Part shown: positions 8,521 through 16,494 of the stretch, piece by piece
Position numbering within the stretch: position 1 is the stretch's first letter
Layout of the letters: each line of letters opens with the position of its first letter
Assembly (NCBI GenBank): GCA_964434165.1
Contig: CAYSUS010000090.1
Span: 1 to 30,205 of the forward strand
Source: CAYSUS01 sp964434165
GTDB taxonomy: Bacteria > Planctomycetota > Planctomycetia > Pirellulales > Thermoguttaceae
DNA: 30,205 bases
Reading direction: 5' to 3'
Position numbers and translations under genes: made by a program
Notes under the pieces: model-generated
What the model saw: only the letters and a program-made list of their open reading frames with translations
What the model was told of the DNA's origin: nothing
Database searches by the model: none

Positions 8521-8563
8521 CACAACCGGCGAGCGGAGTTGTTTCTGATCCGCTCCCTTTGTG
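8521..8563 (+). terminator. Possible stem-loop after HEAT-repeat gene
   Basis: GAGCGGA (8531-8537) pairs with TCCGCTC (8549-8555) across an 11-nt loop, with an outer CACAA/TTGTG pairing (8521-8525 and 8559-8563). It begins 10 bp after the stop codon, in the convergent gap with the second sulfatase. The following T-run is only CCCTTTG, so an intrinsic terminator is possible but weak. Confidence 0.35.
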
Positions 8564-8715
8564 GTCGCGCCCGCGGCCGAAGCTCCGAATGCGCTTCAAG
8601 GGGTCGGCGGTCTTCTTCCGAAGGGCGGTCACCCACGAAACCGACGTTGATTCGAGAGAAGGCCCCCCGACCCGGCTGGCTGGAGCCCCGCCCGGTCCGA
8701 ACGAAGTGCTCGGCT

Positions 8716-10158
8716 TCATCGCTTGCGGCGACTCCACCGTGGTTCGACCATCTCCCGGTCCAGCCGCTCCCAGATCGCGAGCAGCTCGCCGGCCTTCGAG
8801 GGTCGCTCGGCGGCTAGATCGCGGGTCTCGGCGAGGTCGTCGGCCAAGTGGTAGAGTTCCACGCCGCGCCGGTCGGGGGACCCGGCGTTGTCCAGGACCA
8901 GCTTCCAGTCGCCGTGACGCAGGGCGCCGCGCCGTCCCATGCGCCAGTAGAGCGTCTCGTGGGGCGGCCGGTCCGCGCGGCCTTCCAAATGGTCGAGCAG
9001 GTTGACGCCGTCGAGCGTACGGCCTTCGGGCGGCTCCACCCCGGCGGCCGCCGACGCCGTCGCGTACACGTCCACCGTGGAGACGGGGTGATCGCAGACC
9101 TTGCCGTGGGGCAGGCGTCCCTTCCATTGCATGAGATAGGGGATGCGCAGGCCGCCCTCGTACATGCTTCCCTTGCCGCCGCGAAGCGGGTCGTTGCGCG
9201 AGGTGAGCTCGGCCGTGGGCCCGCCGTTGTCGCTGATGAAGAACACCAGCGTGCGCTCCTCCAGGTCGCGTTCGCGCAGCTTGGCGAGTACCGCCCCCAC
9301 ACCCGCGTCCAGGCGCGAGAGCATGCCGGCGAACACGCGCCGGTGCATATCCTCGATGTGCGGGAACTCCTTCATCGAGGCCGGGGTGGCCTGCATGGGG
9401 CTGTGTACTGCGCTATAGGAGAGGTAGAGGAAGAAGGGACGCCGGCGGTGCCGCTCGATAAACGAGACGGCCTCGCGCGAGAAGACATCGGTGAGGTAGG
9501 TCTTCTCGGTGACGGGTGCTATGCCGCAAAGCAGCGGATTGTGGTCGTCGTAGGGTGGCTCGTCCCTGTCGTTCAGCCAGTAGTGGTAGAGATTGCCTTG
9601 GCCCGAGTAGGGGCGCGACTCCGGAGGCAGGTCCCGCTTGCGGAGGAAGGAGACGACGTCGCGGTACGGCGGCGGCACGTAGAAGTGGCCCTCGTGCAGA
9701 AACCCGAAGAACTCGTCGAAGCCGTGGCGCATGGGATGCGCCGCCGACGCGCCGCCGAGGTGCCATTTGCCCACCAGGCCCGTGGCGTAGCCGGCCGCCT
9801 TGAGGTGCTCGGCCAGGGTCCGCTCCGAGGCGGGCAGGCCCGCCTCGGGATTGAGGTTATACCGGCCGGTGGGATTCAGCTCGTGGCCGAAACGGGTCTG
9901 GTAGCGCCCGGTGAGTAGCCCGGCCCGGGACGGGCTGCAGTAGCTGGCCGTGACGTAGCCCTGCGTGAACCGCACGCCGTGAGCGGCCAGGGAGTCGATG
10001 TGCGGCGTGGGGATCTGCCGGTTCCCCTGGCATCCCAGCTCGCCGTAGCCGAGGTCGTCCACGAAGATGAGCACGATATTGGGACGCTCTTGCGCCGCGT
10101 GGATCGGCCCGGCTAGAAGCCCTGCGGCAAGGAGCAAGACGGCGATGCGGAGAGGCAT
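8716..10158 (-). CDS. Exported arylsulfatase-type sulfatase
   Basis: 480 aa. Signal peptide about residues 1-22 (MPLRIAVLLLAAGLLAG then HAAQ). The ATG is preceded by GGAAGGA at good spacing. All S1-family landmarks are present: NIVLIFVDDLGYGELGCQG with the metal ligands D34 and D35, C74 in CSPSRAGLLTGRYQTRFG as the formylglycine site, KWHLGG, FFLYLSYSAVHSPM, and SDNGG with the second metal site. It closely follows the arylsulfatase A pattern and full family length. It likely removes sulfate from a carbohydrate in the periplasm. It is divergent from alaS and convergent with the HEAT-repeat gene, so it seems to be a single-gene unit. Confidence 0.95.
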   Translation of the reverse strand: MPLRIAVLLLAAGLLAGPIHAAQERPNIVLIFVDDLGYGELGCQGNRQIPTPHIDSLAAHGVRFTQGYVTASYCSPSRAGLLTGRYQTRFGHELNPTGRYNLNPEAGLPASERTLAEHLKAAGYATGLVGKWHLGGASAAHPMRHGFDEFFGFLHEGHFYVPPPYRDVVSFLRKRDLPPESRPYSGQGNLYHYWLNDRDEPPYDDHNPLLCGIAPVTEKTYLTDVFSREAVSFIERHRRRPFFLYLSYSAVHSPMQATPASMKEFPHIEDMHRRVFAGMLSRLDAGVGAVLAKLRERDLEERTLVFFISDNGGPTAELTSRNDPLRGGKGSMYEGGLRIPYLMQWKGRLPHGKVCDHPVSTVDVYATASAAAGVEPPEGRTLDGVNLLDHLEGRADRPPHETLYWRMGRRGALRHGDWKLVLDNAGSPDRRGVELYHLADDLAETRDLAAERPSKAGELLAIWERLDREMVEPRWSRRKR

Positions 10159-10251
10159 GGCGAAATCCTTCCCGTGAGTCGAGAACCGAAACGGGGCAGG
10201 CCGTTTCGAGGCCGAAGCCGCCTCCGGCGCGGCCGCGACCTCCTACGCTTC

Positions 10252-10280
10252 ATGATAGCCCAGGCGGGGCCGGCGTTCAG
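10252..10280 (-). promoter_or_regulatory. Weak candidate promoter for sulfatase at 10158
   Basis: On the minus strand CTGAAC (10280-10275, 3 of 6 to -35) is followed after 17 bp by TATCAT (10257-10252, 5 of 6 to -10), giving a leader of roughly 85 nt. The -10 is good and the -35 poor. Confidence 0.3.
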
Positions 10281-10341
10281 CCGGACCACGTTGCAAGGTC
10301 GGCCCGCGGTCTCGGCCGTGGCGGCGGGAGTGGCGATCCGC

Positions 10342-10370
10342 TTTTCACGCCCTCCGGCACCCGTTATGAT
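10342..10370 (+). promoter_or_regulatory. Candidate sigma-70-like promoter for alaS
   Basis: TTTTCA (10342-10347, 4 of 6 to TTGACA), 17-bp spacer, TATGAT (10365-10370, 5 of 6 to TATAAT). A transcript would begin near 10377 and leave a leader of about 45 nt before the alaS ATG at 10421. Confidence 0.5.
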
Positions 10371-10420
10371 GAGGGATTCGACCGTCATGGACCCCCAACG
10401 ACGCAGGACGGCAGAACGCG

Positions 10421-13039
10421 ATGAAGACCGACGAGCTCCGCGAGGCCTATCTCGCCTTCTTCGAATCGCAAGGCTGCGCCCGCCGGCCCAGCGACGTGCT
10501 CGTGCCCCGCGGCGACCCCTCCGTGCTGTTCACGCCCGCCGGCATGAACCAGTTCAAGGACCACTTCCTGGGCCGCGTCAAGCTGGAGTTCACACGGGCG
10601 ACCACCTGCCAGAAGTGCCTGCGCACGGGGGACATCGAGAACGTGGGGCGGACGGCCTACCACCACACCTTCTTCGAGATGCTGGGCAATTTCAGCTTCG
10701 GCGACTACTTCAAGCGCGAGGCCATCTGCTGGGCCTGGGAGTTCCTTACCGGCAAGAGGTGGCTCGCCCTGGAGCCGGACAAGCTCTCGGCCACGGTCTA
10801 TCTCGACGACGACGAGGCCTACGGCATATGGCATAAGGAGGTCGGCCTTCCCCCGGAGCGGATCGAGCGCATGGACGAGGACGAGAACTTCTGGCCGGCC
10901 AGCGCCCCGAGCCAGGGGCCCGACGGCGTCTGCGGCCCGTGCAGCGAGATCTATTACGAGACGCCGTTCGGCAAGGTTGAGATCTGGAACCTCGTGTTCA
11001 CGCAGTTCAACCGGGTGGGCGATCCGCCGGACAACCTCCGCCCGCTGCCCAAGAAGAACATCGACACCGGCATGGGCCTGGAGCGGACGGCAGCGGTGCT
11101 GCAAGGGGTGGAGACGAACTTCCACATCGACATCCTCCGCCCGCTGGTCGAGGCCGCGGCCGAAGTCTGCTCGCAGAGGTACGAGCCCCACTGCGACGAG
11201 GGACGCCGCCTGCGCCGCATCGCCGACCACGTGCGGGCGTGCACGTTTGCCATCCACGAGAACGTCTATCCCGACAACGAGAAGCAGGGCTACGTGATCC
11301 GCCGCCTGTTGCGCCGGGCGGTGGTCGACGGGTACCAGATGGGCGCGCGCGAGCCCTTCCTCTATCGGCTCGTGCCCAAGGTTGTCGAGATGATGAAGGC
11401 CCCCTACCCGGAGCTTCAGGAGACCGAGGGTCGGGTGGCCGACGGCGTGCGCGAAGAGGAGGGACAGTTCCTCGTGAGAATCGAGGGCGGGATGCGCCTG
11501 GTGGAGAAGCTTTTCGACGATCTCTCCGGGAAGCAGCAGAAAACCGTGCCCGGCGGGCCGGCCTTCGATCTCCTCCAGACGCACGGCTTCCCGGCCGAGC
11601 TGACCGAGAGTCTCGCGGCCGAGCGGGGCTTCGGATTCGATTGGGATGGATTCGACAAGGCGAGAAAGAGGCACGAGGAGACGTCCGGGGCCGGGCAGCG
11701 CGTGGCCCTCTTCAAGTCCGGGCCCCTTGATGCGTTGCGAAAAACGCACCAGGCTACGGAGTTCGTCGGCTACGATGCCGATTCCCTCGATCAAGCCGCG
11801 GTGATCGGTTTGATCGCCTCGGAGCATACCTGCTATGAGCTCCACGAGGTCGACACCAAGCAACCGGCGGCCATCGTGCTTGATCGGACGCCCTTCTACG
11901 GGGAAATGGGCGGCCAGGTCGGCGACCAGGGCGAGATCACCTGGCCCGGCGGTCGCTTCGAAGTCGTCGACACCCAGGTCGAGGACGGCTTCACGCTGCA
12001 CATCGGCTACCTCCGCGAAGGCAAGCTGGCCTACAAGGATCAGGTTGCCGCCCAGGTGGACGTCGCGCGTCGCCAGGCAATCCGCCGGGCCCACTCGGCC
12101 ACGCACCTGCTGCACCATGCCCTGCGCAAGCAGCTCGGCACCCAGACCCAGCAGCGGGGCTCGAAGGTCGAGCCCGACCTGCTCCGTTTCGACTTCAACC
12201 ACCCCAAGGCCCTCTCGGCCGCGCAGCTCGCCGAGATCGAGAACGATGTCAACTCCCGGGCCATGGAAGGAGCGCCGATCGCGTGGCAGAACATGCCCAA
12301 GGACGACGCCCAGAAGGCCGGCGCGATCATGCTCTTCGGGGAGAAGTACCCGGACGTGGTCCGCGTCGTGTCGATGGGCCAGTTCAGCAAGGAACTCTGC
12401 GGAGGCACGCACCTGGACAATACGGGCCGGGTGGGGCTTTTCAAGATCGTCGGCGAGGAGAGCATCTCGGCCGGCACGCGACGGATCACCGCGCTGACGG
12501 GCCTGGCTGCGGTCGCGCACGTGCGCCAGACCGAAACCACGCTGGCCGCGGCGGCCGGACAGCTCAAGATCCCTGCGGCCGAGGTCCCGTCGAGGGTCGA
12601 ATCCCTGACCAGGGAGATCAAGCAGCTCAAGAAGCAGCTTGCCGCAGGGCCGAAGGCCGAAACGGCCGGGGCCGCGGATCTCGCCTCCCAGGCCGTGGAG
12701 GTCGCCGGCGTGAAGGTCATCGCGGCCGAGGTGCGTGGGTGCAGTCCCGGGGCCATGCGCCAGATCATCGACCAGTTGCGGCGCAAGTCGGCCCCGGTCT
12801 GTGCCCTCCTGGCCTCGCGCCAGGGGGACGACAAGGTGACGCTGATCGCGGGGGCCAGCCGCGACGTGGTCGACCGGGGCTTTGACTGCGTCCAATGGGT
12901 CCGCGTGGCCGCCCAGCCCGTCGATGGAGGTGGCGGCGGCCGGCCCGACATGGCCCAGGCCGGCGGCAAGATCCCCGACAAGCTGCCCGAGGCCCTCAAG
13001 ACCGGGCGTGAAGTCGCCGCCAGGCTGTTGGGGGGGTAA
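10421..13039 (+). CDS. alaS: Alanine--tRNA ligase
   Basis: 872 aa, full length for bacterial AlaRS. It joins alanine to tRNA-Ala in the cytoplasm. The class II catalytic core opens with RPSDVLVPRGDPSVLFTPAG and contains GNFSFGDYFK. The editing domain carries the zinc/tRNA ligands H558-x3-H562 (HSATH) and C660-x3-H664 (CGGTH), so mischarged Ser/Gly-tRNA clearance should be intact. The C-Ala domain ends with the typical glycine-rich GGGGRPDMAQAGG. The ATG at 10421 begins MKTDELREAYLAFF, the normal N-terminus; AGGA sits 12 nt upstream, a rather long spacer. It stands alone between the divergent sulfatase and the metal cassette, with no recA/recX neighbour as in some bacteria. Confidence 0.98.
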   Translation: MKTDELREAYLAFFESQGCARRPSDVLVPRGDPSVLFTPAGMNQFKDHFLGRVKLEFTRATTCQKCLRTGDIENVGRTAYHHTFFEMLGNFSFGDYFKREAICWAWEFLTGKRWLALEPDKLSATVYLDDDEAYGIWHKEVGLPPERIERMDEDENFWPASAPSQGPDGVCGPCSEIYYETPFGKVEIWNLVFTQFNRVGDPPDNLRPLPKKNIDTGMGLERTAAVLQGVETNFHIDILRPLVEAAAEVCSQRYEPHCDEGRRLRRIADHVRACTFAIHENVYPDNEKQGYVIRRLLRRAVVDGYQMGAREPFLYRLVPKVVEMMKAPYPELQETEGRVADGVREEEGQFLVRIEGGMRLVEKLFDDLSGKQQKTVPGGPAFDLLQTHGFPAELTESLAAERGFGFDWDGFDKARKRHEETSGAGQRVALFKSGPLDALRKTHQATEFVGYDADSLDQAAVIGLIASEHTCYELHEVDTKQPAAIVLDRTPFYGEMGGQVGDQGEITWPGGRFEVVDTQVEDGFTLHIGYLREGKLAYKDQVAAQVDVARRQAIRRAHSATHLLHHALRKQLGTQTQQRGSKVEPDLLRFDFNHPKALSAAQLAEIENDVNSRAMEGAPIAWQNMPKDDAQKAGAIMLFGEKYPDVVRVVSMGQFSKELCGGTHLDNTGRVGLFKIVGEESISAGTRRITALTGLAAVAHVRQTETTLAAAAGQLKIPAAEVPSRVESLTREIKQLKKQLAAGPKAETAGAADLASQAVEVAGVKVIAAEVRGCSPGAMRQIIDQLRRKSAPVCALLASRQGDDKVTLIAGASRDVVDRGFDCVQWVRVAAQPVDGGGGGRPDMAQAGGKIPDKLPEALKTGREVAARLLGG

Positions 13040-13085
13040 CTTGTGCCCCTTTAGGCCGGCGGGCGTGCTCGCCGCGCTGAGGCGT

Positions 13086-13192
13086 CAGGATTGCCACAAA
13101 GAGCAGGATTGCCACAAGAACACGAAGAGTCACAAAGGGAGTAGAGAACTCAACCACTCTTCGTGGCAATCGCTCCTGCTTCCTTTGCTGTG
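13086..13192. repeat. Imperfect long inverted repeat between alaS and the metal cassette
   Basis: CAGGATTGCCACAA is directly repeated at 13086-13099 and 13104-13117. The second copy and what follows form one arm of a hairpin: ATTGCCAC (13108-13115) pairs with GTGGCAAT (13163-13170), CGAAGAGT (13123-13130) with ACTCTTCG (13156-13163), and GCAGG (13103-13107) with CCTGC (13175-13179), with bulges between. Base composition is A-richer than the genes around it. It resembles the dispersed 'cacgaagag' intergenic repeats I associate with Planctomycetota, and may also end the alaS transcript. It fills most of the 278-bp gap. Confidence 0.7.
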
Positions 13193-13251
13193 ATCCCTCT
13201 TTGGGCTCCGCCTGCTTCTTTCCCGCGCTGCCTGTGCACCACACGGCCGAG

Positions 13252-13293
13252 TTGACGGTTGCACTTGGGAAACCTACGCTTGACCAGAGTCAA
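13252..13293 (+). promoter_or_regulatory. Candidate promoter and operator of the metal-ATPase cassette
   Basis: TTGACG (13252-13257, 5 of 6 to -35), 17-bp spacer, TACGCT (13275-13280, weak -10). A perfect 5-bp dyad TTGAC-CAGA-GTCAA occupies 13280-13293, next to the -10 and over the expected transcription start, so a bound repressor there would block initiation. No regulator gene lies in the cassette. Confidence 0.4.
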
Positions 13294-13317
13294 CAAGATG
13301 GCGACTGCGGGGGGAAT

Positions 13318-13872
13318 ATGCACGTTATCACGGGGATGCTGTTCGCCGGGCTCCTCGGAAACCGCAAGGCCGGAGCCCTGCTTCCCAGGCTCCAGCTCGG
13401 CCCCGTGCACACGGAGCACGTTATCCCGGGCCGTGTCCGGTTCCGCTCCTCGCGCTTGATGGCCGACCCGGAAGGGGCCGAGACGCTCCGCCGCCGCCTG
13501 CCCCAGGTCGAGGGCGTCCGCGGGGTGCGGGTCAGCGACGTCTCGGGGAGCATCCTCATCGACTATTGCGAGGACAAGGTCCAACCCGAGTTGCTGTTCG
13601 CCGCCGTGGTGCGCCTGTTGGGCTGGGAGGAGGAGCTGGAGCGCACCCCGCGCCCCGCGGTCGTGCGCGAGCTTCGCCACGTGCTGGACAGCCTCAACCG
13701 CGTGGTTTACGACCGGACGGGCGGGCTGCTGGATTTCAGCTCGGCCCTGTTGATCGTGCTGGCCGGGCTTGGGGTGCGCAGGCTTCTGCTGGACGGGGCC
13801 GGGGCCATGCCGGCCGGATTCACGCTCGTCTGGTGGGGCGTGCATCAATTGCTCGGTCACGGCGGGGAGTAG
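13318..13872 (+). CDS. Membrane-associated HMA_2-domain protein
   Basis: 184 aa from the ATG at 13318, which follows a GGGGGGAA tract and starts MHVITGMLFAGLLG, a short hydrophobic segment; the open frame reaches 13201 but that part looks non-coding. Residues about 30-105 resemble an HMA_2 (ferredoxin-like) domain: H34-V-I-P-G-R-V-R-F-R, then VEGVRGVRVSDVSGSILIDY. No CxxC metal site is present. The C-terminal third has two hydrophobic stretches (FSSALLIVLAGLGVRRLLL and AGFTLVWWGVHQLLG) that could form a membrane hairpin. The next gene starts 5 bp after its stop. It is probably an accessory part of the P1B ATPase system encoded downstream; whether it binds metal or protein is open. Confidence 0.75.
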   Translation: MHVITGMLFAGLLGNRKAGALLPRLQLGPVHTEHVIPGRVRFRSSRLMADPEGAETLRRRLPQVEGVRGVRVSDVSGSILIDYCEDKVQPELLFAAVVRLLGWEEELERTPRPAVVRELRHVLDSLNRVVYDRTGGLLDFSSALLIVLAGLGVRRLLLDGAGAMPAGFTLVWWGVHQLLGHGGE

Positions 13873-13877
13873 GCGTC

Positions 13878-14300
13878 ATGCGATGGCCGCTCCGCCAGCT
13901 CGGGTCAATGCTGCAACCGAGGGTCATGCACCGGCTGCCCGGACGCCTGCGCCTTCACGTGTCCGCGCTGCGGAGACTGCCCGAAGCCCATCGCGCGCTC
14001 GTCGAGCTCCTGGAGGCCGTTCTGACCGTGCCGCTGGAGATCCGCTCCGCCCGGGTGACACCCGCGACCGGCAGCCTTCTGCTTGTCTTCGACGCAGGGG
14101 CCGTGGAGGAGGAGGACGTCTTGCGATACGTGCGCGGCATCGCGCGGCTCTTCGGCAGGCATGGGCGCCGCATTGCCGGGTTGTCGCCCGAGGAGATCGC
14201 GGCTCAGCAGGGACGCTGGATTGCTCTCGTCAAGTCGGCGCTGCGCTATCGCCTGGACATCGACCCCGACGTGGAGATCGCCGAGCATGCTCTGGCGTAG
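13878..14300 (+). CDS. Small soluble HMA_2-domain protein
   Basis: 140 aa, start at 13878 with GGAG 8 nt upstream, 5 bp after the preceding stop codon. Most of the protein is one HMA_2-like domain: VMH18RLPGRLRLHV, then IRSARVTPATGSLLLVFDAGAVEEEDVLRYV, matching beta-alpha-beta-beta order. It has no Cys residues and no membrane segment. A short charged tail follows. Its 3' end overlaps the ATPase gene by 14 bp, which implies translational coupling and matched expression. It may be a cytoplasmic partner of the ATPase; since it lacks CxxC, a classical copper-chaperone role is unlikely. Confidence 0.72.
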   Translation: MRWPLRQLGSMLQPRVMHRLPGRLRLHVSALRRLPEAHRALVELLEAVLTVPLEIRSARVTPATGSLLLVFDAGAVEEEDVLRYVRGIARLFGRHGRRIAGLSPEEIAAQQGRWIALVKSALRYRLDIDPDVEIAEHALA

Positions 14301-16494
14301 GGCCAAACCGCTGCTGCAGTGCACGGTCATGCACCAGTTGCCGGGCCGGATCCGCATCGGGTGCCGGGCCTTGCGCTACCTGGACGCGCACGTCGGGGAG
14401 CTTCGCCAGCGCTTGGAAGACCTGGTGCCGGTCCGCGAAGCCCGGGTGTCGACGGTCACCGAGAACCTGCTCCTGCGGTTCGACCCGGCGCAGGCCACGG
14501 TCGACGACATGGTCGAGCTGGCGGAAGCCGCCGTGGGCGCGTATTCCCTGGCGGCCTACAAGGCCGAGCGTGCCGCGCGCGGCGCGCAGACCGTCAACGA
14601 GCGCCGCCTGCAGGAGGAGCCCCTCACGGAGATGCTCACGCGGATCGGCGCGACCACGGCCACGCTCGCCTTCTCGCAGGTGAGCAGAAAGGCCATGAAG
14701 AAGCCCGAGACGCTGCTGGGCAGCTTCCTCTCCCTGCCTGCCGTGACCGCGCTCTCGCTGGCGCTGCCGATCTTCCGCAGCGGCTGGCATTCGCTGGTCA
14801 CCAGCTACCGGCCCAACGCCGATACCCTCAGCGCCACGGCAATCCTGGCGAGCATCGTGGCCGGGCGCGGCTGGTCGGCCCTGACGATCATCTGGCTGGC
14901 CGACATCGCCGAGCTGCTGACCGCCTACACCATGGGGCGAACGCGCCGGGCGATCCGCGAGATGCTCTCGGTGGGCGAGGACTTCGTTTGGAGGGTCAGG
15001 CCCGATGGGAGCGAGGAGCGCGTGGCCTTGGAGGAGCTCTCCCCCGGCGACCGGATCGTGGTCCACGTGGGCGAGAAGATCAGCGTCGATGGCGCGGTGG
15101 CCGCCGGCGAGGCCGCGGTCGATCAGGCATCGATCACCGGCGAGTTCATGCCCGTGCGCAAGGGCGCCGGCGACGAGGTCTTCGCCGGCACGGTGGTCAA
15201 GAGCGGTCGGATCGAGGTCCGTGCCGAGCGGGTGGGCGACCAGACGGCCGTCGCCCGCATCATCCACGTCGTCGAGGAGGCCACGCACCGCAAGGCCAGC
15301 GTGCAGAGCATCGCCGACCGCATCTCCGGGCAGCTCATCCCGGTCAACTTCCTCCTGGCAGGCATCGTCTACCTGGTCACGCACAAGGCCACCCGGGCCT
15401 TGAACATGCTGATCATCGATTACTCGTGCGGCATCCGGCTCTCGACGGCCACGGCTCTCTCCGCGGCCATCTGCACGGCCGCGCGCAATGGGATCCTCAT
15501 CAAGGGAAGCAACTACCTGGAGCTGCTCTCCGAGGCCGATACGCTGATCTTTGACAAGACGGGCACGATGACCGAAGGCCGGCCCCAGGTGACCAGCGTG
15601 GTGCCGGTCAACGGCCGACTCTCGGGAACGGAGCTCTTGCAACTCGCCGCGGCCGCGGAGGAGTCGAGCACGCATCCGCTGGCAGTGGCTATCGTGGAGA
15701 ACGTGCGCCGCAAGGGCCTGCCCATTCCGCCGCACCGGGAGACGATCGTGCACACGGCCCGGGGCGTGGAGACCCGCCTGGCCGACCGCCGCGTGCGCGT
15801 GGGAAGCCGGCGCTTCATGCTCGAGCAGCGGGTCGATCTCGATCCGGCGGCCGAACCGGTCCACCGCCTGGCCCGCTCCGGCGAGAGCATCGTTTACGTG
15901 GCCGACGAAGGGGGCCTGTTGGGCGTGTTGGGCGTGCAGGACAGCCTTCGCGAGAACATGAAGAAGGCCATCAACCGTCTCCGCCACGTGGGCATGGACG
16001 ACATCGTGCTGTTGACCGGCGACGTGGAGCAGCATGCCGAGATCGTGGCCACGCGCATGGCCATGGACCGGTTCAAGGCCGAGGTCATGCCCGACGACAA
16101 GGCCGAGGCCGTGCTCCGGCTCCAGTCGCGGGGCACGCACGTCGTGATGGTGGGCGACGGGATCAACGACGCCCCGGCCCTGGCCTACGCCGACGTGGGC
16201 ATCGCCATGGGCGGGACCCGCACCGACATCGCCATGGAGGCGGCCGACATCACGGTCGCCGGCGACGACCCGCTGATGATCCCGGCCGTGATCCACCTGG
16301 CCGACAAGACCATGGGGATCGTGCGGCAGAACTTCATGGCCGCGATTGGTGTGAACAGCCTAGGCATCGTGCTCTCGGCGATCGGCGTGCTTCCCGTGTT
16401 CTGGGGCGCGGTGCTGCACAACAGCTGCACGGTGGCTGTGGTGCTGAACTCCTCGCGTCTTCTGCTGCACGACGTGGAGGAGCGCCACCGATGA
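14287..16494 (+). CDS. P1B-type heavy-metal-translocating ATPase with N-terminal HMA_2 domain
   Basis: 735 aa from the ATG at 14287 (GGAG 10 nt upstream); the long open frame before it overlaps the previous gene. Order: HMA_2-like domain (H16-Q-L-P-G-R-I-R, about residues 1-85), membrane segments (about 130-220), actuator domain with T284-G-E-F, two membrane helices, phosphorylation site D423 in DKTGTMTEGRP, N-domain H463-P464 in STHPLA, hinge GDGIND with D624, and final membrane helices ending LHNSCTVAVVLNSSRLLL. It should pump a metal cation across the inner membrane using ATP. Odd features: the transport-site helix reads YSCGIRLSTATA (S380-C381-G382), so the usual CPC/SPC proline is absent, and TGES is TGEF. 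The metal cannot be assigned; the LNSSR end and SCG motif do not fit a classical Cu pump. Confidence 0.93.
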   Translation: MLWRRAKPLLQCTVMHQLPGRIRIGCRALRYLDAHVGELRQRLEDLVPVREARVSTVTENLLLRFDPAQATVDDMVELAEAAVGAYSLAAYKAERAARGAQTVNERRLQEEPLTEMLTRIGATTATLAFSQVSRKAMKKPETLLGSFLSLPAVTALSLALPIFRSGWHSLVTSYRPNADTLSATAILASIVAGRGWSALTIIWLADIAELLTAYTMGRTRRAIREMLSVGEDFVWRVRPDGSEERVALEELSPGDRIVVHVGEKISVDGAVAAGEAAVDQASITGEFMPVRKGAGDEVFAGTVVKSGRIEVRAERVGDQTAVARIIHVVEEATHRKASVQSIADRISGQLIPVNFLLAGIVYLVTHKATRALNMLIIDYSCGIRLSTATALSAAICTAARNGILIKGSNYLELLSEADTLIFDKTGTMTEGRPQVTSVVPVNGRLSGTELLQLAAAAEESSTHPLAVAIVENVRRKGLPIPPHRETIVHTARGVETRLADRRVRVGSRRFMLEQRVDLDPAAEPVHRLARSGESIVYVADEGGLLGVLGVQDSLRENMKKAINRLRHVGMDDIVLLTGDVEQHAEIVATRMAMDRFKAEVMPDDKAEAVLRLQSRGTHVVMVGDGINDAPALAYADVGIAMGGTRTDIAMEAADITVAGDDPLMIPAVIHLADKTMGIVRQNFMAAIGVNSLGIVLSAIGVLPVFWGAVLHNSCTVAVVLNSSRLLLHDVEERHR

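Noticed and set aside
10385..12895. Minus-strand open frame of 836 codons opposite alaS
   Set aside because: Antisense shadow of alaS with low-complexity composition and no recognisable motif.
13201..13317. Upstream start for the first HMA_2 gene
   Set aside because: This region carries the promoter-like and dyad sequences, and the translated part lacks family features; the ATG at 13318 follows a G-rich ribosome site.
14230..16296. Minus-strand open frame of 688 codons opposite the P1B ATPase
   Set aside because: His/Asp/Gly-rich shadow frame; every ATPase motif is on the plus strand.
14287..16494. Naming the ATPase as a copper pump (CopA) or zinc pump (ZntA)
   Set aside because: CPC and the usual CxxC sites are absent, and S-C-G with an HMA_2-type N-terminus does not allow a metal to be named.
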